Shown: positions 6,266 to 12,094 of the stretch, one piece after another
Position numbering within the stretch: the stretch's first letter is position 1
Layout: every line of letters begins with the position of its first letter
Origin: JBBSTY01 sp038235385
GTDB lineage: Bacteria; Actinomycetota; Acidimicrobiia; Acidimicrobiales; Acidimicrobilacustridaceae
DNA: 12,743 bases
Direction: 5' to 3'
Assembly (NCBI GenBank): GCA_038235385.1
Contig: JBBSTY010000126.1
Location: 1-12,743 of the forward strand
The notes under the pieces: generated by a model
The model's input: the letters and a program-made list of their open reading frames with translations, nothing else
The model's database searches: none
Told to the model about the DNA's origin: nothing
Program-made: the position numbers and the translations under genes

Positions 6266-6880
6266 TCAGGGGTTGCGGTCGGCGAGACCGACGAAGTTGG
6301 CGAGGATGGCGAGGCCGGTGCGGCCGGACTTCTCGGGGTGGAACTGGGTGGCGTGCACGTTCTCCCGCTGGACGGCCGCCGGTACCGAGCCGCCGTAGTC
6401 GCATGTGGCGGTGGTGATGCCTGAGTCCTCGGCCACGAACGAGTGCACGAAGTACACCCACGCAGGATCGTCGAGACCGTCGAAGAGCGGTGACGGACGC
6501 ACCACGTCGAGCGTGTTCCACTGCATCTGCGGTCGTTTGACGGTGTCGGGGAGCCGTCGGATGGTCCCGGGGAGCACCCCCAGGCCGGGGATCCCCGGAG
6601 ATTCCTCCGAAGCCTCGTACAGGAGCTGCATGCCGACGCAGATGCCGATGAACGGTCGACCCGACGCCGCTGCCTCGTGCGCGAGCTCGTCGATGCCGGC
6701 GGAACGGATCGCCTCCATGCACCGGCCGAACGCGCCGACGCCGGGGAGCACCACCGCCGCCGCATCGCGCACGAGTGCCGGATCCGAGGTCAGCCGTGCG
6801 TCCGCGCCGACGTGCTCGAGTGCCTTCTGCGCCGAGCGCAGGTTGCCGATCCCGTAGTCGAGCACGGCGACCAGGGTCAC
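6266..6880 (-). CDS. hisH: Imidazole glycerol phosphate synthase glutaminase subunit
   Basis: This 204-residue class I glutamine amidotransferase hydrolyses glutamine and channels ammonia to HisF. The catalytic triad is visible: Cys81 in GICVGMQ, and His181 and Glu183 in QFHPEKS. The PGVGAFG oxyanion-region motif is at 46-52 and YFVHSF at 143-148. Length is normal. The GTG start overlaps the TGA of the upstream 57-residue ORF as GTGA, so translation is probably coupled. It is the last gene of the hisD operon and converges with hisA. Its partner hisF is on a separate transcript. Confidence 0.96.
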   Translation of the reverse strand: MTLVAVLDYGIGNLRSAQKALEHVGADARLTSDPALVRDAAAVVLPGVGAFGRCMEAIRSAGIDELAHEAAASGRPFIGICVGMQLLYEASEESPGIPGLGVLPGTIRRLPDTVKRPQMQWNTLDVVRPSPLFDGLDDPAWVYFVHSFVAEDSGITTATCDYGGSVPAAVQRENVHATQFHPEKSGRTGLAILANFVGLADRNP

Positions 6881-7050
6881 GGCCGGGCCTGTCGACGTCG
6901 ACGCGCCGCCGTGGTGGTGACCGGGATCGGGATGAGAGCCGGGGCGGGACGCGGGGTGCGATCACCGGCCGATCGGGAGGTCGACGGAGCGATCGGCCCA
7001 CGGAGCCACCCGACGAGACGGCCGATCGCGTCGCGCACGACGGCGATCAC
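6877..7050 (-). CDS. 57-residue small ORF between hisB and hisH, coupled at both ends
   Basis: A GTG at 7050 overlaps the hisB stop as GTGA, and its own TGA overlaps the hisH GTG as GTGA. An uninterrupted 57-codon frame therefore fills the hisB-hisH gap exactly. The product starts with a short amphipathic stretch (IAVVRDAIGRLVGWLRG, 2-18), continues through a Pro/Ala-rich part and ends in a very basic ARRRRQARP. There is no signal peptide, clear membrane helix or known motif, and I do not recognise a family. The identical junction style at hisD/hisC and hisC/hisB argues that this is a real operon member rather than spacer. As I recall, Streptomyces his clusters also have a small unassigned ORF near hisB-hisH, but I cannot say whether it is related. 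The low-complexity C-terminus keeps confidence moderate. Confidence 0.6.
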   Translation of the reverse strand: MIAVVRDAIGRLVGWLRGPIAPSTSRSAGDRTPRPAPALIPIPVTTTAARRRRQARP

Positions 7051-7655
7051 AGGGTCCCCTTGGTGGACGGGATGGCGGTGCCTTCCACCCGCACGGCATC
7101 GCGCAGGGCTCGGGCGACCGCCTTGAACGACGCCTCCAGGAGGTGGTGGGTGTTGCGCCCCCGGATCGAGGTGATGTGGAGGGTGATGGCCGCGGAGGTC
7201 ACGAAGGCGCGCCAGAACTCCTCCATCAGCTGCGGATCGAACGGCGGGGTGCCCAGGATCTTCTCGCCGGGGAAGTCGATCTCGTAGTGCAGGTACGGAC
7301 GGCCCGACAGGTCGAGGGCGACATCGATGAGCGCTTCGTCGAGGGGCACCCGGTTGGATGCGAACCGACGGATGCCCGCCTTGTCGCCGATCGCCTCGCG
7401 GAACACCTCACCGAGCAGGATGCCGACGTCCTCGACGGTGTGGTGCGCGTCGATCTCGAGGTCACCGGTCGCCGCGATCGACAGGTCGAACCCACCGTGG
7501 CGACCGATCTGGCCGAGCATGTGGTCGTAGAACGGGATGCCGGTGACGACCTCGACCGCTCCCGAGCCGTCGAGGTCGAGCTCGATCGTGATGTTGGTCT
7601 CCTTGGTGACCCGGCTCCTGGACGCGGAGCGGCGGGTGGCGTTGGGGTGGGTCAC
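7047..7655 (-). CDS. hisB: Imidazoleglycerol-phosphate dehydratase
   Basis: This 202-residue monofunctional dehydratase converts imidazole glycerol phosphate to imidazole acetol phosphate using a manganese centre. The two duplicated metal-binding motifs are HHTVED (71-76) and HHLLEASFKA (170-179), with GIPFYDHML (39-47) and DEAL (106-109). Length fits the family. It lacks the N-terminal histidinol-phosphate phosphatase domain of the enterobacterial fusion, so a separate phosphatase is needed elsewhere. The GTG at 7655 overlaps the hisC stop as GTGA. The longer in-frame reading upstream to 8777 runs through hisC in another frame and is not real. The first 15 or so residues are a basic extension before the conserved TKET. 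Confidence 0.96.
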   Translation of the reverse strand: MTHPNATRRSASRSRVTKETNITIELDLDGSGAVEVVTGIPFYDHMLGQIGRHGGFDLSIAATGDLEIDAHHTVEDVGILLGEVFREAIGDKAGIRRFASNRVPLDEALIDVALDLSGRPYLHYEIDFPGEKILGTPPFDPQLMEEFWRAFVTSAAITLHITSIRGRNTHHLLEASFKAVARALRDAVRVEGTAIPSTKGTL

Positions 7656-8719
7656 GTGAGGATCTCCGAGAGGGCGGCGAGGAACGAGTCGTCCTCGGGG
7701 GTGGTTCCGATGGTGAGGCGCAGGCATCCGTCGAGTCGAGGCCATGACGCGCAGTTGCGCACCAGCACCGACCGTTCGAGCAAGGCGTGCCAGACGGCAT
7801 CGCCGTCGAGCTCCGTCGGGCGGAAGAGGATGAAGTTGGCACCCGAGGGCCAGACGTCGACGGGCAGATCGACGAGGGCGGCCTGCACCCGGCCCCGCTC
7901 CTCGACGAGGGCGGCCACGCGCTCGTTCATCTCGTCGACGTGGTCGAGCGCGAGCGTTCCGGCGAGCTGCTTGAACGCATCGAGGTGGTAGGGAAGCACG
8001 ACCTTCTCGAGGTCCTCGACCACCCAGGACGGACCGACGAGGTACCCGAGTCGGGCTGCGGCCATCGACCAGGTCTTGGAGAACGTGCGGGTGACCACCA
8101 GCGGAACGGCCTCGCTCACGAGCTCCAGCGCCGACCACGGGGCGAACTGCCCGTAGGCCTCGTCGACCACGAGCAGTCCGTCGATGCCGGTGACCAGGTC
8201 GACGACCTCGCGGACCGTGTGCTCCGATTCGACCACACCGGTGGGGTTGTTCGGCGAGCAGAGGAAGCTCACCGAGGGACGGGCCGCGGCGACCACGCGC
8301 CGCACCTCGTCGAGGTCGGTGCTGAAGTCGGCCGAGCGCTCGCCGGTGGCGACCTGGGTTCCCGTGACCCGGGCGATGTGGCTGTGCAGCGCGTAGGTGG
8401 GTTCCCACACCGCCGCCGTTCGTCCGGCGCCGCCGTAGGCCAGCAGCACCGACTGCAGCACCTCGTTCGATCCGTTGGCGACGAAGACCTGCTCGGGGCC
8501 GACCCCGTGCTGCGCCCCGATCGCCGAGCGCAGCTCGAGAGCGGACCGGTCGGGGTAGCGGTTCCAGTCGATCGACGCCGACGCCCGGGCGAGGTCGTCG
8601 AGCCAGCCCTGCGGGGGCGGGAACGGCGACTCGTTGGTGTTCAGCCGCACGTCGACGTCGATCTGCGGTGAGTGGTACCCGTCCATGAGCGCGACGTCGT
8701 CGCGAGGTTCGATGGTCAT
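7652..8719 (-). CDS. hisC: Histidinol-phosphate aminotransferase
   Basis: This 355-residue fold-type I PLP enzyme transfers an amino group from glutamate to imidazole acetol phosphate. The Schiff-base lysine is Lys215 in TFSKTWSMAAARLGY. Other marks are RLNTNESPFPPP (25-36), NRYPD (53-57), ANGSNEVL (81-88), CSPNNPTG (154-161) and VVDEAYGQF (184-192). Length is normal. The ATG overlaps the hisD TGA as ATGA and its own stop overlaps hisB, so the gene sits in a translationally coupled chain. HisC relatives can also act on aromatic substrates, but the operon position fixes the main role. Confidence 0.96.
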   Translation of the reverse strand: MTIEPRDDVALMDGYHSPQIDVDVRLNTNESPFPPPQGWLDDLARASASIDWNRYPDRSALELRSAIGAQHGVGPEQVFVANGSNEVLQSVLLAYGGAGRTAAVWEPTYALHSHIARVTGTQVATGERSADFSTDLDEVRRVVAAARPSVSFLCSPNNPTGVVESEHTVREVVDLVTGIDGLLVVDEAYGQFAPWSALELVSEAVPLVVTRTFSKTWSMAAARLGYLVGPSWVVEDLEKVVLPYHLDAFKQLAGTLALDHVDEMNERVAALVEERGRVQAALVDLPVDVWPSGANFILFRPTELDGDAVWHALLERSVLVRNCASWPRLDGCLRLTIGTTPEDDSFLAALSEILT

Positions 8720-10017
8720 GGCTGCTGCTCGCGGCGGAGCGTGATCGACTGCGCGTGCGCGTCGAACCCCTCCGCACGGGCGAGGATCTCGACGGTCGGC
8801 GCCACGCGCTCGAACCCGGCGCGATCGACGGTGATCACGTGCACCTGCTTGACGAAGTCGTCGACGGTCAGCGCTGAACCGAACCGGGCGGACCCATAGG
8901 TGGGCAGCACGTGGGAGGGACCCGCGACGTAGTCGCCGATCGACGCGGGCGAGAGCGGCCCGCAGAAGACCGCACCGGCGTGGCGGACCAGCGGCACCAG
9001 CGATTCGGGATCCTCGTTCATGAGCTGGAGGTGCTCGGGTGCGATCAGGTTGGCCACCTCGATCGCCTGCTCGGGCGAGTCGACCAGCACGGCGTAGCCG
9101 CCGTCGGCGAAGGTCGATTCGATCTCGGCCCGCCGGGGCGAGGCGCGGACCAGCTCGACGATGGCGGCGTCGACGGCATCGGCCACCTCCGGTGACCAGG
9201 TGACGAGCCAGGCCAACCCGTTCGGCCCGTGCTCGGCTTGCACGATGACATCGATGGCGGCGAACGCGACGGGGGTCGTGGCATCGGCGATGACCACGAT
9301 CTCGCTGGGTCCGGCGAAGGCCGACGGGATGCCGACGACCCCCGACACCTCTCGCTTGGCCACGGCCACGTAGACGTTGCCCGGGCCGCTGATCACGTCG
9401 ACCGGCCGGATCGTGTCGGTGCCGTAGGCCATCGCGCCGATCGCCTGCGCGCCGCCGATGGCGTACACCTCGTCGACGTCGGCGAGGGCGGCCGCGGCCA
9501 GGACCGACGGAGCGACGGCCCCCGTGGCGCGATCAGGGGGGACGCAGAGCACGATCTCGGCGACCCCGGCCACCTTGGCCGGCACCGCGGTCATCAGCAC
9601 GGTCGACGGGTAGGCGCCCCGTCCGCCCGGCACGTACACACCGGCGCGGTCCACGGGCACCGAGCGGCCGCGCACCACGATGCCATCTCGTTCAAAGGTG
9701 TGATCGGGACGGACCTGGGCCCGGTGGAACGCCTCGATCGAGTCCCGGGCGACGGTGAGGGCGCCGACCAGCTCGGGGTCGGCGCGGTCGAGCGCGGCCA
9801 CCACGTCGGAGCGGGGGACCCGCAGCGATTCGAGGCGGACGCCGTCGACCGTCTCGGTGTACGCCCGGACGGCGTCGTCGCCGCGCTCGCGCACGTCGGC
9901 GAGGATCGCCTTCACGGCGGCGACAGGTTCGTCGCCACCACCGTCGGGACGGGGTAGGAGGGACCCGATGTCGGTCCGACCTCGCAGGTCGAGTCGGTTG
10001 AGCGCGGAGAAGGTCAT
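8716..10017 (-). CDS. hisD: Histidinol dehydrogenase
   Basis: This 433-residue zinc enzyme oxidises histidinol twice with NAD to give histidine. The catalytic pair is Glu328-His329 in APEHLQL. Zinc ligands are visible as Gln260 and His263 in VQAEHG, Asp362 in GDYVAGPSH and His421 near the C-terminus. VYVPGGRGAYPSTVLM (127-142) and SGPGNVYVAVAK (210-221) are standard family segments. Length is typical. It is the first gene of hisD-hisC-hisB-small ORF-hisH. TAGATT nine bases before the ATG puts the transcription start within about two bases of the start codon, leaving no room for a T-box or attenuator. A GGGGG run just upstream could instead act as a weak ribosome site if transcription starts earlier. 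Confidence 0.97.
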   Translation of the reverse strand: MTFSALNRLDLRGRTDIGSLLPRPDGGGDEPVAAVKAILADVRERGDDAVRAYTETVDGVRLESLRVPRSDVVAALDRADPELVGALTVARDSIEAFHRAQVRPDHTFERDGIVVRGRSVPVDRAGVYVPGGRGAYPSTVLMTAVPAKVAGVAEIVLCVPPDRATGAVAPSVLAAAALADVDEVYAIGGAQAIGAMAYGTDTIRPVDVISGPGNVYVAVAKREVSGVVGIPSAFAGPSEIVVIADATTPVAFAAIDVIVQAEHGPNGLAWLVTWSPEVADAVDAAIVELVRASPRRAEIESTFADGGYAVLVDSPEQAIEVANLIAPEHLQLMNEDPESLVPLVRHAGAVFCGPLSPASIGDYVAGPSHVLPTYGSARFGSALTVDDFVKQVHVITVDRAGFERVAPTVEILARAEGFDAHAQSITLRREQQP

Positions 10018-10026
10018 GGACCCCCA

Positions 10027-10032
10027 AATCTA
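10027..10032 (-). promoter_or_regulatory. -10 box for the hisD operon
   Basis: TAGATT on the minus strand, context GGCCACCTAGATT, nine bases before the hisD ATG. No strong -35 is visible. The same GGCCACCTAGA sequence stands before the divergent small gene at 10137. Confidence 0.45.
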
Positions 10033-10128
10033 GGTGGCCCCGGGCCAGGGTCCTCACCGGATGGGGAGAGCGCCGCTCACCGTCGACGTCCGGGTGGGTA
10101 CTGGCACGTCGGGTGGCGGCCACCTAGA
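10029..10128. repeat. 11-bp inverted repeat shared by the divergent hisD and small-ORF promoters
   Basis: TCTAGGTGGCC at 10029-10039 is the exact reverse complement of GGCCACCTAGA at 10118-10128. Each copy overlaps the -10 box of one of the two divergent genes, at the same distance from its start to within three bases. It may be a shared operator or simply a shared promoter type. Confidence 0.7.
10035..10047. promoter_or_regulatory. Palindrome upstream of the hisD -10 box, possible operator
   Basis: TGGCCCCGGGCCA is a perfect palindrome around a central C, lying three to fifteen bases upstream of the hisD -10 element, where a bound dimeric repressor would block polymerase. Such palindromes arise easily in GC-rich DNA, so the call is weak. 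Confidence 0.3.
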
Positions 10129-10130
10129 AC
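10125..10130 (+). promoter_or_regulatory. Possible -10 box for the small helical protein gene
   Basis: TAGAAC lies six bases before the GTG at 10137, and CTGGCA (10101-10106) lies 18 bases upstream of it as a possible -35. The last base departs from TAnnnT, so this is weaker than the others. Confidence 0.35.
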
Positions 10131-10136
10131 GGGACC

Positions 10137-10328
10137 GTGAGCAACCAACGCGCCCAACTCGATTCTGCCGCCACCACCATCGAGGACCTCATCACGCGGG
10201 TCGGTGCTGCGGCCGACGACTTCGAACAGGCGGGCGACGAGGCCGCTGCCGGGGACCTGTACGAGGTGGAGCGATCGCTGCGCGCCGCCCACCGGCGCCT
10301 GCTCGTCGTCGTCCGCCGGGTGGACTAG
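10137..10328 (+). CDS. Small helical protein of unknown function, 63 residues
   Basis: GTG-initiated, 63 residues, acidic in the middle and basic at the end, with no proline or cysteine. The spacing of hydrophobic residues (Leu8, Ile15, Leu18, Ile19, Val22, Phe29, Leu41, Val44, Leu48, then LLVVVRRV) suggests one or two amphipathic helices, perhaps a coiled coil. I recognise no family. It diverges from hisD, with 119 bases between the starts, and is followed by a non-coding stretch. A -10-like TAGAAC six bases before the GTG fits the leaderless starts of its neighbours. Its length is short enough for chance, but the composition is protein-like and other frames across it are Arg/Pro-rich as expected of shadows. 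No function can be assigned. Confidence 0.6.
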   Translation: MSNQRAQLDSAATTIEDLITRVGAAADDFEQAGDEAAAGDLYEVERSLRAAHRRLLVVVRRVD

Positions 10329-10356
10329 GGCTGTGCGCACGCGCCGACCTCGGCCG

Positions 10357-10458
10357 AAAACAAGGCCGGCGCCCTCCGAGGAGGGCGCCGACGGGGCGCC
10401 ACTGGGCGGCGGATCCCAGATATGTCGCCTGCTACCAGGTGGCGGGAACCTGGCGCGC
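10357..10458 (-). ncRNA. Candidate small RNA with its own promoter and terminator
   Basis: The 259 bases between the stop codons of the 63-residue gene and nth contain no credible gene, but the minus strand has an ordered arrangement. A -10-like TATAGT (10468 to 10463) is followed by a first stem CCAGGT/ACCTGG with loop TCCCGCC (10453-10435), a second stem CTGGG/CCCAG with an eight-base loop ATCCGCCG (10419-10402), a strong 10-11 bp hairpin (10390-10367) and then a T-rich TTGTTTT. The predicted RNA is about 100 bases with C-rich loops. This recalls the actinobacterial 6C RNA layout of two C-rich stem-loops, although these loops have fewer consecutive C residues than that class. Confidence 0.35.
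10367..10390 (-). terminator. Strong hairpin terminator
   Basis: A perfect 10-bp GC-rich stem (CGGCGCCCTC/GAGGGCGCCG) with a four-base loop, or 11 bp with a two-base loop. On the minus strand it is followed by GGCCTTGTTTT, giving a short T-rich tail, so it suits minus-strand transcripts (nth or the candidate small RNA). The hairpin could also stop plus-strand transcription from the 63-residue gene, but there is no T-tract in that direction. Confidence 0.65.
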
Positions 10459-10462
10459 TCAG

Positions 10463-10468
10463 ACTATA
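10463..10468 (-). promoter_or_regulatory. -10-like TATAGT in the non-coding stretch
   Basis: TATAGT on the minus strand is an unusually AT-rich hexamer for this DNA. It points toward two stem-loops and a terminator, with no open reading frame after it. The -35 region is weak. Confidence 0.35.
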
Positions 10469-10587
10469 CCCATCCCCTGGCGTTGAGAACCGGTGTCCAC
10501 CCGATTATTTGGATGCCTTCGACGTGATCGCGCGCTCCGTGGGCGATTTCGGCACCGTCCGCTAGGACGAGCGCCACGCGCCGAGCG

Positions 10588-11238
10588 CTACACGGTGGAC
10601 GATGGACAGAAGTCGTTGAGCACGCAGTCCTCGCAGCGCGGACGCCGGGCAACGCACACCGCCCGGCCGTGGAGGATGAGCCGGAGGCTGAACCGCCCTC
10701 GGTCGGCGGCCGGCACCATCGGGTCGAGGACGCGCTCGACCTTCACGGGATCGGTCTCGTCGGTGAGACCCAGCAGGCGCGCCAGTCGGCCGACGTGGGT
10801 GTCGACCGGAAGGCCGGGGAGGTCGAGCGCGACGCTGCGCACGACGTTCGCCGTCTTGCGTCCCACGCCCGGGATGGTCACGAGGTCGCGCATCGATGCG
10901 GGCACCTCGCCGTCGAAGCGGGTGACGAGCGCCTCGGCCATGCCCAGGAGGCTCCTGGCCTTGTTGCGGTAGAAGCCCGTCGACCGCACGAGCTCCTCGA
11001 GCTCGGTGAGGTCGGCGGCCGCGAGGTCGTGTGGTGTCGGGTAGGCGGCGAACAGGGCCGGGGTCACGAGGTTGACCCGCTCGTCGGTGGTCTGTGCCGA
11101 GAGGATGGTGGCGGCGAGCAGCTCGTAGGGGTTGCGATGATCGAGCGCACACAGCGCCACCGCGTCGCCCGGGTACTCGTGCCCCAAGCGCAGGTTGGTC
11201 TCGCGGGCCCGGCCCTTCGGCGTGCGCGGTCGCGTCAT
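10588..11238 (-). CDS. nth: Endonuclease III (DNA glycosylase/AP lyase)
   Basis: This 216-residue base-excision repair enzyme removes oxidised pyrimidines and cleaves the abasic site. The helix-hairpin-helix is TIPGVGRKTANVV, containing the catalytic Lys128. The catalytic aspartate is Asp146 in VDTHVGRLA. A complete 4Fe-4S signature CX6CX2CX5C closes the protein (Cys195, 202, 205, 211). Length is normal for bacterial Nth. The ATG at 11238 is chosen because the family start falls there and TAACGT stands seven bases upstream. A longer in-frame reading to 11376 would run into the divergent mshD. Transcription heads toward the strong hairpin at 10367-10390. The cluster may depend on iron-sulfur assembly, but no sequence link to the local ygfZ is seen. 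Confidence 0.95.
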   Translation of the reverse strand: MTRPRTPKGRARETNLRLGHEYPGDAVALCALDHRNPYELLAATILSAQTTDERVNLVTPALFAAYPTPHDLAAADLTELEELVRSTGFYRNKARSLLGMAEALVTRFDGEVPASMRDLVTIPGVGRKTANVVRSVALDLPGLPVDTHVGRLARLLGLTDETDPVKVERVLDPMVPAADRGRFSLRLILHGRAVCVARRPRCEDCVLNDFCPSSTV

Positions 11239-11245
11239 GGGTCCG

Positions 11246-11251
11246 ACGTTA
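11246..11251 (-). promoter_or_regulatory. -10 box for nth (leaderless type)
   Basis: TAACGT on the minus strand, context GGTCACCTAACGT, seven bases before the nth ATG. The CACCTA lead-in is shared with hisD and the 63-residue gene. Confidence 0.45.
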
Positions 11252-11309
11252 GGTGACCGGCCGTCGGCCGGCGACGGACCGCGCCGATCAGGTCGACGTG
11301 GCGTCCCGG

Positions 11310-11315
11310 TAGGCT
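11310..11315 (+). promoter_or_regulatory. -10 box for mshD (leaderless type)
   Basis: TAGGCT in the context CCCGGTAGGCT, eight bases before the GTG at 11324. It fixes the short start of this gene. Confidence 0.5.
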
Positions 11316-11323
11316 CACGCCTC

Positions 11324-12094
11324 GTGCTCGACCTCCGCATCACGCCGGCTGCGGCGCACGACGAGGTGATGGCCACCGGCGCGGCGCAACGGCTGGTCAG
11401 CGGCGACCTGCTCGATCAGGCGATGTACGGCACCGCGCTGCTCGCCACCGTGCTCGACCACGCCCGCACGAGCGGCGCGTCCCGCCTCGAGCTCGAGGTC
11501 GACGACGCCGGCACGATCCACGACGACATGGCTGGAGCTCATGGCCTGACGCTGCGCCGCGAGCTCCTGCGGATGCAGTGCGACCTTCCCGTCGACGTGC
11601 CGTGGTCGCTCGAGGTCCGTGGCTTCCGGGTCGGCGCGGACGAACACGCCTGGCTCGAGGTCAACAACCGCGCCTTCGCGTGGCACCCCGAGCAGTCGAA
11701 CATGACCATGGCGGCGCTGCTCGAACGGGAGTCCGAGCCGTGGTTCGACCCCGATGGGTTCCTGCTGCACGAGCGTGACGGTCGCCTCGCGGCGTTCTGC
11801 TGGACGAAGGTCCACGCCGACCAGCGGCCGCCGCTGGGAGAGATCTTCGTCATCGGGGTCGATCCGGACTTCCACGGCCAGGGGCTCGGTCGGCCGATGG
11901 TGCTCGCCGGTCTGGACCACCTGGCCCGGGCCGGGCTGCGCGACGGTCTCCTCTACACCGAGGCCGACAACGCCCCCGCCCTGGCGATCTACCGATCGCT
12001 CGGGTTCCAGACCGTGGCGCGGCATCGTTGGTGGTTCATCGATCTCCCCGGTCGACCCGGGAGCGACCGCGACACCGCGCCTGGGATCAGCTGA
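11324..12094 (+). CDS. mshD: Mycothiol synthase (MshD-type GNAT acetyltransferase), shortened N-terminal domain
   Basis: This GNAT acetyltransferase would transfer acetyl from acetyl-CoA to Cys-GlcN-inositol, the last step of mycothiol synthesis in actinobacteria. The C-terminal domain matches MshD closely: NNRAFAWHPEQS (114-125), WFDPDGFLLHERDGRLAAFCWTKVH (140-164), GVDPDFHGQGLG (178-189, acetyl-CoA loop), LLYTEADN (209-216) and YRSLGF (223-228). At 256 residues it is shorter than the roughly 300 typical of two-domain MshD; only about 90 residues precede the second domain, so the first GNAT domain seems cut down. The GTG start rests on the -10 spacing, and extending upstream would run toward nth. 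It diverges from nth, and its last eight bases overlap the convergent transporter gene. A related GNAT with another substrate is possible. Confidence 0.85.
   Translation: MLDLRITPAAAHDEVMATGAAQRLVSGDLLDQAMYGTALLATVLDHARTSGASRLELEVDDAGTIHDDMAGAHGLTLRRELLRMQCDLPVDVPWSLEVRGFRVGADEHAWLEVNNRAFAWHPEQSNMTMAALLERESEPWFDPDGFLLHERDGRLAAFCWTKVHADQRPPLGEIFVIGVDPDFHGQGLGRPMVLAGLDHLARAGLRDGLLYTEADNAPALAIYRSLGFQTVARHRWWFIDLPGRPGSDRDTAPGIS

Noticed and set aside
7656..8777. Extension of hisB upstream to give a 576-residue fusion
   Set aside because: The added part is an alternative frame of hisC. HisB begins at the GTG overlapping the hisC stop, and the family motifs all lie after it.
10018..10136. Possible T-box or histidine riboswitch upstream of hisD
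   Set aside because: No T-box consensus (such as AGGGTGGNACCGCG) is present, and the likely transcription start is within about two bases of the hisD start codon.
10464..10652. 62-residue minus-strand frame overlapping the end of nth
   Set aside because: Half of it is an alternative frame of nth and there is no start signal or recognisable motif.
11195..11323. Upstream extension of mshD to a 299-residue protein
   Set aside because: The added residues are Arg/Gly/Pro-rich, overlap the nth start antisense and do not resemble the missing GNAT half; the -10 box fits GTG 11324.
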